A DNA stretch of 64,000 nucleotides from JAKAXS01 sp965279065 (lineage in GTDB: Bacteria > Pseudomonadota > Alphaproteobacteria > Rhizobiales > Hyphomicrobiaceae). Made by a program: the position numbers and the translations under genes. The stretch's first letter is position 1, and every line of letters starts with the position of its first letter. The stretch spans positions 62,001 through 126,000 of the forward strand of contig OZ257134.1 of the NCBI GenBank assembly GCA_965279065.1. The letters run 5' to 3'. This document shows, one piece after another, positions 1-8,794 of the stretch. The notes beneath the pieces were generated by a model. It saw only the letters and a program-made list of their open reading frames with translations. It was not told where the DNA came from and searched no databases.

Positions 1-1
1 G

Positions 2-826
2 CTCAAGGCTGACGGCGTCCACGTCGTCGGCCCCGCCGTCGGCGAGATGGCCGAGGCCAACGAAGCCGGGCCCGGCCGCCTCGTCGAAGTGCCGGAACTG
101 GTTGCCGCCATCGAGGCCAGGCTCAGCGAAAAGCCCGCCACGGCACTAGCGAAGTTGCCGCTCGCCGGCCGTCACGTGCTGATCACGAGCGGCCCGACCC
201 ACGAGCCCATCGACCCCGTGCGCTACATCGCCAATCGCTCCTCGGGCAAGCAGGGTCACGCCATCGCCGCCGCGGCAGCCCGCGCCGGCGCCCGCGTCAC
301 GCTCGTCTCGGGCCCCGTGGCGCTGCCCGATCCCTCGGGTGTCGCGGTGCTCCATGTCGAGACCGCCGCCCAGATGCTGGATGCCGTGCGCGAAAGCCTG
401 CCCGCCGACGTCGCCATCTTCACCGCGGCCGTCGCCGACTGGCGTACTGAAACCGCAGTTGCCTCCAAACTAAAGAAAGCCCGCAACGCCGGTCCACCAA
501 AGCTCCAGCTCGTCGAGAACGACGATATCCTGCGCGCTGTTGCCTCGTCACTGCATGACCGCCCCACCCTCGTCATCGGATTTGCGGCCGAGACCGATGA
601 CGTCGTCGCCTACGCCCGCAAGAAGCGCAAATCCAAGGGTGCCGATTGGATCGTCGCCAACGACGTCTCCCCGTCGACCGGCATCATGGGCGGTGATCGC
701 AATCGCGTCCATCTCGTCACTGTGTCCGGCGTCGAGGACTGGCCCGAAATGGCGAAAGATGATGTCGCCGAGCGGTTGATTGCCCGCGCCGCGGAGCATC
801 TCAAGCGAACGCGAGTAGCTTCGTGA
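2..826 (+). CDS. coaBC: Phosphopantothenoylcysteine decarboxylase / phosphopantothenate-cysteine ligase, 5' partial
   Basis: Bifunctional coenzyme A biosynthesis enzyme; only the last 274 residues are in the window. They hold the end of the decarboxylase (CoaC) half and the whole ligase (CoaB) half. The ligase domain opens at VLITSGPTHEPIDPVRYIAN and continues with the SSGKQGHAIA nucleotide-binding loop, the DWR segment and the ASKLKK lysines of the CTP/4'-phosphopantothenate site. The reading frame is open to the window edge, so the true start lies upstream. Its TGA stop overlaps the GTG start of dut (GTGA), so the two are translationally coupled; coaBC-dut is a common bacterial pair. Confidence 0.96.
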   Translation, partial: LKADGVHVVGPAVGEMAEANEAGPGRLVEVPELVAAIEARLSEKPATALAKLPLAGRHVLITSGPTHEPIDPVRYIANRSSGKQGHAIAAAAARAGARVTLVSGPVALPDPSGVAVLHVETAAQMLDAVRESLPADVAIFTAAVADWRTETAVASKLKKARNAGPPKLQLVENDDILRAVASSLHDRPTLVIGFAAETDDVVAYARKKRKSKGADWIVANDVSPSTGIMGGDRNRVHLVTVSGVEDWPEMAKDDVAERLIARAAEHLKRTRVAS

Positions 827-1446
827 AAGCCAAGAAAAAAATTAGAAGTAGCTCAGCCAAGCGTAAGAATGCTGTCGAGGTGAAGGTGGCGCAGCTGCCG
901 CACGGTAACGGCTTGCCGCTTCCCGCATATCAAACTGAAGGCTCCGCCGGCCTCGATCTGCTCGCCGCCATCGACGAGTCCATGCCGTGGGTGTTGCAAC
1001 CGCGCGACCGCACTGCCGTCCCGACGGCTCTGACGTTCGAGCTGCCGCCTGACACGGAGGCGCAGGTGCGCCCACGCTCAGGCCTGGCCTGGAAACACGG
1101 CCTCACCGTTCTCAATTCTCCCGGCACGATCGACAGCGACTACCGCGGCGAGGTCCAGGTGATTCTGATTAATCTCGGTACGGAACCGGTCATGATCCGC
1201 CGTGGCGAACGCATCGCCCAACTCGTGATCGCCCCCGTGACCCGCGCCAAACTCGTCGCCACACCGGCGCTCTCGGCAACGAAACGCGGCGCCGGCGGCT
1301 TCGGCTCCACCGGAACCTCCAGCATAGCGGACGAAAAGCCCAAATCAAAAAAGGCCAAAAAGAAGAACTCAGTACCTTCAGACGCGGCTGCCGGAGAACG
1401 CAGCTCCAAGGCGAAGCGTCGCAACACGTCGCGCACAGCGCGCTGA
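823..1446 (+). CDS. dut: dUTP diphosphatase with a lysine-rich C-terminal extension
   Basis: Hydrolyses dUTP to dUMP and diphosphate, keeping uracil out of DNA and feeding dTMP synthesis. All five trimeric dUTPase motifs are visible: AGLDLLA (42-48), RPRSGLA (83-89), GTIDSDYRGE (101-110), RGERIAQLV (127-135) and the C-terminal P-loop-like RGAGGFGSTG (155-164). The GTG start overlaps the coaBC stop. Odd: about 20 basic residues precede the core and 43 residues follow motif 5, rich in Lys, Ser and Arg (KSKKAKKKN, SSKAKRRN). Bacterial dUTPases usually end just after motif 5, so this tail is an extension of unknown role, possibly nucleic-acid binding. Confidence 0.95.
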   Translation: MKAKKKIRSSSAKRKNAVEVKVAQLPHGNGLPLPAYQTEGSAGLDLLAAIDESMPWVLQPRDRTAVPTALTFELPPDTEAQVRPRSGLAWKHGLTVLNSPGTIDSDYRGEVQVILINLGTEPVMIRRGERIAQLVIAPVTRAKLVATPALSATKRGAGGFGSTGTSSIADEKPKSKKAKKKNSVPSDAAAGERSSKAKRRNTSRTAR

Positions 1447-1575
1447 AGCAGGCCGCCGCAAAGCCATTTTCCCCGCAGCCCTTGAGGGGTCGCCGTTTTC
1501 TTGACAAGACAGATGCAGCCAACACGGCACTATCCCTGAGATCGCCACCTAGGCACTGAATGAGGCGCGTTCCCG

Positions 1576-2568
<993 letters not shown>

Positions 2569-2599
2569 GCTGTCTCCAGCCTGTTGCGGTCTAGCCAGA

Positions 2600-2627
2600 G
2601 GGCGGGATGCCAAACATCCCGCCCTTT
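2600..2627 (+). terminator. Rho-independent terminator of cysK
   Basis: A perfect 10-bp stem (GGGCGGGATG, loop CCAAA, CATCCCGCCC) is followed by TTTCTG, 31 bases after the cysK stop. It isolates cysK from the toxin-antitoxin pair downstream. Confidence 0.85.
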
Positions 2628-2635
2628 CTGTTGTC

Positions 2636-2664
2636 TTGTGCTTGGTCTCAAGTGAGGCTAGAAT
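2636..2664 (+). promoter_or_regulatory. Possible promoter of the RES/Xre operon
   Basis: TTGTGC and TAGAAT lie 17 bases apart, ending 33 bases before the antitoxin ATG, in the short gap after the cysK terminator. The -35 element is only a partial match. Such operons are usually autorepressed by the antitoxin here, but I see no clear palindromic operator. Confidence 0.35.
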
Positions 2665-2697
2665 TATGCTCAACTGAAATATGGAACGGATTTGTCT

Positions 2698-3141
2698 ATG
2701 CCCGCGCAAGCACTCTCCGAAGCCAGCGAACTCGCCCGCTTTCTCGGCCTGCGCGACTGGCGCAAGACCAGCGAGATCGATCTAGTATCGAAGGTGAAGG
2801 CCGGTTTTCCGGCACAGGCGGTCAAGGACGTCTTCTCGAAGGTGCAACTGAGCACCCCCCAACACATCCACGCCTTCATTCCGAAAGCGACGTACGCCCG
2901 CAAGCTCAAGGCCAAACGTCTTTCCCTGTCGGAAAGCGAACGGCTGCTATCAATCACCAAGGTCTTCAACGAGGTGCTGCGGATCTACGGCGGCGACTCC
3001 AGTGCTGCCGAGCAGTTCCTCACGCGCCGCCATCCGATGCTCGGCAGGCGTGCCCCGGTGGAACTTGCCGTGGAATCCACGGCCGGGGCCGATCTTGTCT
3101 TGAAGCTTCTTGCCCGCGCCGACGCCGGCGTCGCTGTCTGA
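2698..3141 (+). CDS. Xre/MbcA/ParS-type antitoxin (DUF2384)
   Basis: Predicted 147-residue antitoxin that neutralises the RES toxin encoded immediately downstream. The N-terminal half (ELARFLGLRDWRKTSEIDLVSKV onward) is helical with an Xre-like DNA-binding region including SKVQLSTPQHIHAFIPKATY. The C-terminal half has the DUF2384 core (FGGD-like YGGDSSAAEQFLTRRHPMLGRRAPVE) typical of toxin-binding ParS/MbcA domains. The stop and the toxin start overlap (TGATG), as expected for coupled toxin-antitoxin genes. An in-frame TTG two codons upstream is an alternative start. The family assignment is by motif and neighbour. Confidence 0.88.
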   Translation: MPAQALSEASELARFLGLRDWRKTSEIDLVSKVKAGFPAQAVKDVFSKVQLSTPQHIHAFIPKATYARKLKAKRLSLSESERLLSITKVFNEVLRIYGGDSSAAEQFLTRRHPMLGRRAPVELAVESTAGADLVLKLLARADAGVAV

Positions 3142-3623
3142 TGGCCCATCGGGTGCTTGATGCGCCGATGCGCGTTCATCGGATTGGTGATCCCAACGGT
3201 CGGTTCAAGATCTACAGCGGCGAAGGCAGCGCGCTCGTAAAGGGACGCTGGCACGGGCGCGGTCAGGACGTGATCTACACGTCCGAGCACTACAGTTTGG
3301 CGCTGCTGGAAAAGCTTGCCCACTTCAACGGCACTTTGCCCGCTGGCCAGCACGCCATCCGCATCAACATACCTGCCGGTGTATCCTACGAGGTCGTCAC
3401 CAAGGATGTCTTGCCCCGCTGGTGCCTGGCGGGTGATGCCTCGGCACGTGCCTTCGGTTCGGCTTGGTTCAACGAGAGACGCACCGCGATCCTGCTCGTG
3501 CCCAGCTACGTGGCGCGGGAAGAACGCAATGTTCTGATCAATCCGCACCATGCCGACGCCAAACGTATTCAGCCCGGTCTGGAAGAACCCGTCGTTTGGG
3601 ACAATCGCTTGTTCGAGCCCTAG
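3141..3623 (+). CDS. RES-domain toxin (NAD+-depleting type)
   Basis: 160-residue RES-family protein, the toxin half of a type II RES/Xre module; characterised homologues degrade cellular NAD+. The RES core is visible: RVHRIGDPNGRF, SALVKGRWHGRGQDVIYTSEHYSLALLEKLAH and, near the C-terminus, a conserved serine region around GSAWFNERRTAILLVPSYV followed by NVLINPHHADAKRI. The likely active-site set is Arg36, Tyr46 and Glu57 with a later serine, all present, so the toxin looks intact. It starts inside the antitoxin stop codon (TGATG). The same reading frame stays open upstream, but the overlap start fits the family length. Confidence 0.9.
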   Translation: MAHRVLDAPMRVHRIGDPNGRFKIYSGEGSALVKGRWHGRGQDVIYTSEHYSLALLEKLAHFNGTLPAGQHAIRINIPAGVSYEVVTKDVLPRWCLAGDASARAFGSAWFNERRTAILLVPSYVAREERNVLINPHHADAKRIQPGLEEPVVWDNRLFEP

Positions 3624-3648
3624 CGGTGCGGGACGACGCGCCGCACCG
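3624..3648 (+). terminator. Stem-loop after the RES toxin
   Basis: CGGTGCGG and CCGCACCG form an 8-bp stem with a 9-base loop right after the toxin stop. No T-run follows, so it may be a weak terminator or only an mRNA-stabilising hairpin. Confidence 0.4.
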
Positions 3649-3746
3649 GCGTTGACCTGATTCCAAGCAAGCGTCACCGCGCAGATACATCTGGGCGCCG
3701 CGAATCGCGTTAGCCTTCGTGTCAAGCCTGTGACGGGGGACCTCAG

Positions 3747-4031
3747 ATGCGATCCGAGATCTACACCGATACCAGTGGCGCATGGCGCTGGCGCCTTGTT
3801 GCCGACGACGATGTCGGCAGCATGATCGCTGGGTCCGGCGAAGGCTACGCCAACTACGCCGATTGCGTGAACGGGTTGGACCAGGTCAAGGCCTGGGCCT
3901 CCGCCTTCCGGCCGCAGAACACCGCGCGCTACCTGCCCGCCGATCCGCGCACCTTCGCCGGGATGTTCGACGCCCCCACTGCTGAGAACTTTGCGCTTCT
4001 GTCCATTGTCGACCGCCTGTTTGGACGCTAG
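3747..4031 (+). CDS. YegP-like (DUF1508) small protein
   Basis: 94-residue protein whose first half resembles one copy of the YegP/DUF1508 repeat: the pattern WRWRLVADDDVGSMIAGSGE-GYANYADCVNGLDQVKAWA matches the family's F/W-R-W-R-L ... SGEGY ... C..GI..VK layout. YegP itself usually has two tandem copies; here only one is evident, followed by about 45 residues without recognisable features. Function unknown. It starts with ATG after GGGGGACCTCAG, a plausible ribosome-binding site, and stands alone between the toxin and the desaturase. Confidence 0.65.
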   Translation: MRSEIYTDTSGAWRWRLVADDDVGSMIAGSGEGYANYADCVNGLDQVKAWASAFRPQNTARYLPADPRTFAGMFDAPTAENFALLSIVDRLFGR

Positions 4032-4111
4032 TGCCCTAGCCGAGCTCATTTCGCCGTTGCGGCGCGTCTGATACCGTCGGACTGCAACCGACAGACGCCC
4101 GAGGCGATGCC

Positions 4112-5110
4112 ATGCGTCACGAAATGGACATCACGACCGCTGCGGCTGGAGCGCGCGCCGTCGATCCCATCGACATCGCCTTGCAGAACTCCGCCAGCAC
4201 CTTCCGCTCACCGCGCATGACCGAGGCCGACGATACCGATGCAGTTGCCGGTCACGTCGTCTGGAAGCCCGTGAAGTCGCTGTGGATCACCGGGATGACT
4301 CTCACGGCACTCATCGCCGGCCCTCTCACGGTCTCATGGGATGCATTCGCGCTGTTCCTCGTCACTACCGCCGTCACTGTTTGTCTCGGCCATTCGCTCG
4401 GCATGCACCGGCGCCTGATTCACCGCTCGTTCGATTGCCCCCACTGGCTGGAGCAGGCGTTCGTCTACCTTGGCACGCTGGTCGGCATGGCGGGGCCCTA
4501 CGGAATGATCCGCCAGCACGATATCCGTGACTGGGCGCAGCGTAAGGCCGAATGCCACCCTTATCTGGCGCACCGCTCGTCACTGCTGCGCGACGGGTTT
4601 TGGCAACTGCATTGCGATCTGATGCTGGACCGACCGCCGCAACTCGAACTGGAAAGGCGCACGGCCAACGACCGCTTCTACCGGTTCATTGACCGCACGT
4701 GGATGCTACAGCAGTTGCCATGGGCGATTCTCTTCTACGCTATCGGCGGCATATCTTGGGTCGTCTGGGGCATTGCCGTGCGCGTGGCTCTCTCCGTCAC
4801 CGGCCATTGGCTGGTTGGCTACTTTGCGCACAACAGAGGGCCGCGGTCGTATCACCTCGAAGGTGCCGGCGTGCAAGGCTACAACGTGCCCTACTGCGGC
4901 TTCATTACGATGGGGGAAGCCTGGCACAACAATCACCACGCCTATCCCGCGTCCGCCAAACTTGGCGTCAACGACGGCGAGATCGACCCGGGCTGGTGGG
5001 TATTGATGACCTTGCGCCGTCTCGGCCTCGTCTGGAACGTCAAGACGCCGGAAGACCTCCCCCATCGCGCCAATCTCGTGCATTTGAGGCCCGGCAACGC
5101 GGGGCATTAA
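4112..5110 (+). CDS. Membrane fatty acid desaturase (acyl-CoA desaturase family)
   Basis: 332-residue integral membrane desaturase expected to insert a double bond into acyl chains using a histidine-bound diiron centre. Hydrophobic segments lie near 56-92, 112-133 and 200-235. The first histidine box is HSLGMHRRLIH (94-104) and the third is HNNHH (272-276), preceded by GHWLVGYFAHNRG. The second box is not the classical HxxHH: at 136-143 the sequence reads HDIRDWAQ, a form I recall in a bacterial subfamily. Substrate and regiospecificity cannot be told. A GAGG motif sits 8-11 bases before the ATG. No partner gene is adjacent. Confidence 0.85.
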   Translation: MRHEMDITTAAAGARAVDPIDIALQNSASTFRSPRMTEADDTDAVAGHVVWKPVKSLWITGMTLTALIAGPLTVSWDAFALFLVTTAVTVCLGHSLGMHRRLIHRSFDCPHWLEQAFVYLGTLVGMAGPYGMIRQHDIRDWAQRKAECHPYLAHRSSLLRDGFWQLHCDLMLDRPPQLELERRTANDRFYRFIDRTWMLQQLPWAILFYAIGGISWVVWGIAVRVALSVTGHWLVGYFAHNRGPRSYHLEGAGVQGYNVPYCGFITMGEAWHNNHHAYPASAKLGVNDGEIDPGWWVLMTLRRLGLVWNVKTPEDLPHRANLVHLRPGNAGH

Positions 5111-5199
5111 CCACCGGCCCTTGCGTCGCCGGAGCTGACTGCCACATGATGGGAAACGGCTGCCGCGATCACGCGCGTCGCCACCACCAAAGGTCAGCC

Positions 5200-6030
5200 A
5201 TGGCGCTCACGCCGGAAGAGATCCAACGCTACAAGCGCCACCTCGTACTGAAGGAGGTGGGCGGCCAGGGGCAGAACAAGCTCAAGGCGGCACGCGTGCT
5301 CGTCGTCGGCGCCGGCGGCCTCGGCTCGCCAGTCATCAGCTATCTTGCAGCCGCGGGCGTTGGCACCATCGGCATCGTCGATGACGACACCGTCTCCCTC
5401 GACAACCTGCAGCGCCAGATCGTGCATGGCACGGCCGACATTGGCCGTCTCAAGGTTGAGAGTGCGCGTGATGCGGCCGAACGCATCAACCCGCACGTCG
5501 TCGTCGAAGCCATACCCACCCGCCTCGACGCCGGCAATGCCCTCGACATCATCAGCCGCTACGACATCGTCACCGATGGTTCCGACAACTTCGCCACTCG
5601 CTATCTCGTCTCCGACGCCTGCTACTTCGCCAGAAAGCCTCTGGTGTTCGCAGCCGTCGGCCCCTTCGATGGCCATCTGACGACGTTGAAGCCATATCTC
5701 AAGGATGCCGCCGGTACGCCCTACCCCACCTATCGCTGCCTGTTTCCGGAGGCGCCCGCGCCCGGCACCGTCGCCAATTGCGCGGAGGTTGGCGTGCTGG
5801 GCTCCGTCGTCGGCGTCGTCGGCACCCTGGCCGCCACCGAGATCCTGAAGGAAATAACTGACGCCGGCGACAGCCTGGCCGGCCGCCTTCTGCTCTACGA
5901 CGCAAAGGCCGCGCGCTTCGAAACGTTGAATTTGCGCTGGGATGCCGACAATCCGCTGACAGGCACCTCGCCGTCGATCCGCGATTTATCGATCCACGGG
6001 CGCCCGAGCGAAGGCGTCTGCGCGGCCTGA
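5200..6030 (+). CDS. moeB: MoeB/ThiF-type adenylyltransferase (molybdopterin synthase sulfur-carrier activation)
   Basis: E1-like enzyme that adenylates the C-terminus of a ubiquitin-like sulfur carrier (MoaD or ThiS). It has the GAGGLGS nucleotide loop (37-43), the acidic VDDDTVSLDNLQRQ segment and TDGSDNFATRY (125-135). The 276-residue form lacks a C-terminal rhodanese domain. Start chosen at the ATG preceding ALTPEEIQRY, a typical MoeB N-terminus, although the frame stays open for 500 bases upstream. Odd: the CxxC zinc pairs of E. coli MoeB are absent (TYRCLFPEAP and no C-terminal pair), which I believe is usual in alphaproteobacterial forms. ThiF rather than MoeB remains possible. Confidence 0.88.
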   Translation: MALTPEEIQRYKRHLVLKEVGGQGQNKLKAARVLVVGAGGLGSPVISYLAAAGVGTIGIVDDDTVSLDNLQRQIVHGTADIGRLKVESARDAAERINPHVVVEAIPTRLDAGNALDIISRYDIVTDGSDNFATRYLVSDACYFARKPLVFAAVGPFDGHLTTLKPYLKDAAGTPYPTYRCLFPEAPAPGTVANCAEVGVLGSVVGVVGTLAATEILKEITDAGDSLAGRLLLYDAKAARFETLNLRWDADNPLTGTSPSIRDLSIHGRPSEGVCAA

Positions 6031-6132
6031 GAATTGGATGCACGCGACAGGCAAGCTCTCGCGCCGCGGGGCGTTTGCCTCTAAGATGCGATCAAGAAAC
6101 TTCAGATCGACACGCCAAACTGGCCAACGCCA

Positions 6133-6348
6133 ATGACACGACGCTCGACACGCATCGCTTGGGCCTTGACCGGCGTCTTCCTCTTCGTGGGTGCCGCAGC
6201 CAGCATCTTGATGTTGGTCGGACCGCCTGATCGTCCCTGGACGCATGTCCTGACGGAACTGTCGGCCTTCGCCGATATCATCGCGATCCTGTTCTGGTTT
6301 CTGATCTTCGCGATCTACTGGTCCCGCCGCAACGACGGCGGCAGCTGA
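6133..6348 (+). CDS. Small two-helix membrane protein, unknown
   Basis: 71-residue protein not recognised. It has a basic N-terminus (MTRRSTR) followed by two hydrophobic segments (about 9-29 and 46-63) separated by a short polar loop containing PPDRPW, and a positively charged end (WSRRNDGGS), so both termini are probably cytoplasmic. It starts 102 bases after moeB on the same strand and converges with the DUF2147 gene. Membrane topology is predicted from hydrophobicity alone. Confidence 0.6.
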   Translation: MTRRSTRIAWALTGVFLFVGAAASILMLVGPPDRPWTHVLTELSAFADIIAILFWFLIFAIYWSRRNDGGS

Positions 6349-6355
6349 CGCCGCC
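6337..6355. terminator. Hairpin between convergent genes
   Basis: GGCGGC and GCCGCC flank a 7-base loop that contains the stop codon of the small membrane protein, ahead of CTTCTC. It could serve as a terminator for the upstream gene and for the opposing DUF2147 gene. The stem is short and the T-run poor. Confidence 0.3.
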
Positions 6356-6369
6356 GCCTTCTCGCCGCG

Positions 6370-7176
6370 TCAGTCATCGTCATCGCAGGGGAATTCCACC
6401 GTCACGAACGGCGCGTCGACCCGGCACATTTTCCTCTTGTGGGAAGCCGTTTTGACGCGCGGCTTGGCAGCCGGCTCGACCGCGGCCTGCTTGTCGCCCG
6501 CCTCCGACGGCACATCGGCTTGAGCCGTCTTGACGCCGTTGCGATCCGGCTCTGACGCCCATGCCTCCGCGCCGGCCTTAGCCTGTTCGGCTGTCTTCGG
6601 AGTGTCGATCGGCTTGACGGCCACCTGCGGCACAGCGGCCATTTGTGCGCCCCCACTTTTGGGTGGCGGCGTTGCCGATGTAACAGGCGGCGACTGCGTC
6701 GTGGCCGTTTCGATGCCTTTCGCCGCCGGGAGTGCCGGCACGGGAGCGGCCTTGGCATCGACCTGCTGATCGCACCGCTTGAGATCCGCCGGCGCGCGCG
6801 TCCAGGTCATCTCCTTGGAAAACAGTTTCGTGCCCGCGTATCCCAGCACCTTGAGTTTACCGTTGCCTGCCGGCGTCAGTTCGACGTCGAACTTGTCGTC
6901 CTTCTCTGGACTGTAAATCCAGCCGCCATCCCAACTGTCGCCGGCCTCGACGACGTCGCCGATGATGGCCGTGCCGCAGGCTTTTGAATTCTTTGCGTCC
7001 TGCAGCCAGACCAGCTTGCCGCACAGCTTGCCTTTGCCGCACTCGACGATTTCGACGGCCCCACGACCGGTGTCGTCGTACCAGACCCCGAGGGGGCTTT
7101 CGGCAGCCTTCGCGGCCCCCGCGAACCCTGCACTCAACATCGCTGCCGTCAGCGCCAAACGTGTTGTCACGCTCAT
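6370..7176 (-). CDS. Exported DUF2147 protein with long Pro/Ala-rich tail
   Basis: 268 residues. A Sec signal peptide (about 1-24, ending AGAAKAA) is followed by a DUF2147 domain: SPLGVWYDDTGRGAVEIVECGKGKLCGKLVW, then DSWDGGWIYSPEKDDKFD and LKVLGYAGTKLFSKEMTWTR. DUF2147 is a beta-rich periplasmic domain of unknown function and normally makes up nearly the whole protein. Here about 125 extra residues follow, low in complexity (Ala, Pro, Lys), ending CRVDAPFVTVEFPCDDDD with two cysteines that might pair. Divergent from the RND efflux genes across a 331-base gap. Confidence 0.85.
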   Translation of the reverse strand: MSVTTRLALTAAMLSAGFAGAAKAAESPLGVWYDDTGRGAVEIVECGKGKLCGKLVWLQDAKNSKACGTAIIGDVVEAGDSWDGGWIYSPEKDDKFDVELTPAGNGKLKVLGYAGTKLFSKEMTWTRAPADLKRCDQQVDAKAAPVPALPAAKGIETATTQSPPVTSATPPPKSGGAQMAAVPQVAVKPIDTPKTAEQAKAGAEAWASEPDRNGVKTAQADVPSEAGDKQAAVEPAAKPRVKTASHKRKMCRVDAPFVTVEFPCDDDD

Positions 7177-7507
7177 GATTACCTCGTTGCATCACTGCTC
7201 GCATGGCAGGTGCCATTCGCGAGCGATTCCACATGCCATTCAGCCCTAAAAACGCGTCTGTAAGGCGACAAAATGTGCGGGCCATCGTCGCAGGCTGCCG
7301 CCGCATGGCCACACACGTAAGACACTGCCCGATAAGGATAATCCGAAAAAGGCCGTCAACTCGCAGCCCAGCAATGCAGTCAGACGGCAGATCTGCTGTT
7401 ATAGTCGCGCCGGACGCCGGCGATCCGGCGAGGCAGAGACGTCGCCGGTGCAAAGGTTTGCATCAGGCCGCAGTGTCCGTCTCGCCGTTTCTGCCCAAGA
7501 GGAAAAG
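7177..7507. promoter_or_regulatory. Intergenic region between DUF2147 gene and RND operon; candidate operator and -10
   Basis: No gene is seen in these 331 bases. A perfect 10-bp palindrome GCAGATCTGC lies at 7387-7396, four bases before TATAGT (7400-7405), which could be the -10 of the efflux operon; no good -35 is visible. A 6-bp hairpin (CGCCGG-CGAT-CCGGCG, 7415-7430) follows. Efflux operons are often controlled by a TetR- or LysR-type repressor, but no regulator gene is adjacent, so the operator reading is speculative. Confidence 0.3.
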
Positions 7508-8779
7508 ATGCGAACCCGCTACGTCGTCATAGCGCTGGCAGTCGGCCTGGTCGCGGCACTGGCGTTGCTCCCCAGGCTGACGGGCAAGTCGCACGACGAA
7601 CTGGTGGCCTCCGGCAAGGGCTGGTTTGCCGGGGCGAGCGAAAAGGCCAAGGGGTCCGGCGGCCCGGGTAAGGACGCCAAGCCGGCCGAAGTCTCCGTCA
7701 GCAATCCGCTTCAGCGCCCCACCATAGAATGGGACGAATACACCGGCCGCTTCGAAGCTGTCGAATCCGTGGAGGTACGCGCCCGCATCAGTGGCTACCT
7801 CGACGAGGTGTTGTTCACCGACGGCCAGACCGTCAACAAGGGTGATGTCCTCTTCCGCATCGATCCGCGCCCCTTCGAGCGCGCGCTCGATCAGGCCAAG
7901 GCTGAGTTCGAGCAGGCCAAGACCCGCGTCTCGAATGCATCGCTCGACGTCGAGCGCGGCAAGCCCCTGCTCAAGACTAACGTCATCTCGCAGAAAGTGC
8001 AGGACGATCGCGAGAATATCATGCGCGACGCGCAGTCCGCGGTCACCGTCGCCGAAGCGCGTGTCAAGACCGCAGAACTGGAACTCAGCTTCTGCAAGGT
8101 TACGGCGCCGATTGCCGGCCGCATCAGCCGCAAATTCGTCACGCCGGGCAATTTCATCTCCGGCGGCGGCACGCCGGACGGCACGACCATCCTCACCACC
8201 ATCGTGACGCAGGATCCGATCTATCTCTACTTCGACATCGGCGAAAACGACGCGCTGAAATATCGCCGTCTCACCGAGAAAGGCGTCAAGGACGCTGCCG
8301 GCGTCGGCGCCAACGTCGGCGTGGCCCTGCCCGACGAGCAGGGCTTCCCCCACGCCGGCCGGCTCGATTTCCTCGACAACCGCCTGGACTCCGGCACCGG
8401 CACTCTTCGCGCCCGTGCCAGCGTCAAGAACGCAGACGGCCTGTTTGCGGCCGGAATGTTCGCCCGCGTGCGCCTGCAAGGCTCGCCCGAGTACAATGCC
8501 GTGATGGTACCGGATGCCGCGATCGGCACGGATCAGGCTAGCCGTTTCGTCTACGTCGTGAGCGACGACAACACTGCCAAACGCCGGCCGGTGAAGCTCG
8601 GGCCGTTGATCGATGGCTTCCGCGTCGTCCGCGAAGGCCTGGGGGCGGACGAGATGGTTGTAGTCAATGGCATCCAGCGGGTACGGCCGGGGCAGGCCCT
8701 CGTACCCAAGCATGCTCCGCTGCGCGTTTCAGAGGGCACGCCCGCCGCCACCGGCAGCAATCCTGTCCGCACACCCTGA
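7508..8779 (+). CDS. RND efflux periplasmic adaptor (MexE/AcrA family)
   Basis: 423-residue membrane fusion protein linking an inner-membrane RND pump to an outer-membrane channel. A single N-terminal hydrophobic helix (YVVIALAVGLVAALALLP) anchors it; there is no lipobox cysteine. Domains in order: barrel-sandwich first half (VEVRARISGYLDEVLFTDGQ), lipoyl-like RIDPRPFERALDQAKAEF, alpha-helical hairpin, second half with VTAPIAGRISRK, beta-barrel and membrane-proximal domain. WDEYTGRFEAVESVEVRARI is characteristic of the MexE-like branch. The ATG follows AAGAGGAAAAG, an ideal ribosome-binding site, and is preferred over an in-frame start 60 bases upstream. The pump gene follows after 15 bases. 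Confidence 0.93.
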   Translation: MRTRYVVIALAVGLVAALALLPRLTGKSHDELVASGKGWFAGASEKAKGSGGPGKDAKPAEVSVSNPLQRPTIEWDEYTGRFEAVESVEVRARISGYLDEVLFTDGQTVNKGDVLFRIDPRPFERALDQAKAEFEQAKTRVSNASLDVERGKPLLKTNVISQKVQDDRENIMRDAQSAVTVAEARVKTAELELSFCKVTAPIAGRISRKFVTPGNFISGGGTPDGTTILTTIVTQDPIYLYFDIGENDALKYRRLTEKGVKDAAGVGANVGVALPDEQGFPHAGRLDFLDNRLDSGTGTLRARASVKNADGLFAAGMFARVRLQGSPEYNAVMVPDAAIGTDQASRFVYVVSDDNTAKRRPVKLGPLIDGFRVVREGLGADEMVVVNGIQRVRPGQALVPKHAPLRVSEGTPAATGSNPVRTP

Positions 8780-8794
8780 GGCGAGGACCGACGG

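Noticed and set aside
1501..1536. TTGACA with TATCCC upstream of cysK.
   Set aside because: Spacing of about 24 bases is too wide for a sigma-70 promoter.
2607..3140. An upstream extension of the RES toxin in the same frame.
   Set aside because: It would overlap the whole antitoxin gene and lacks homology; the ATG at 3141 gives the standard RES length.
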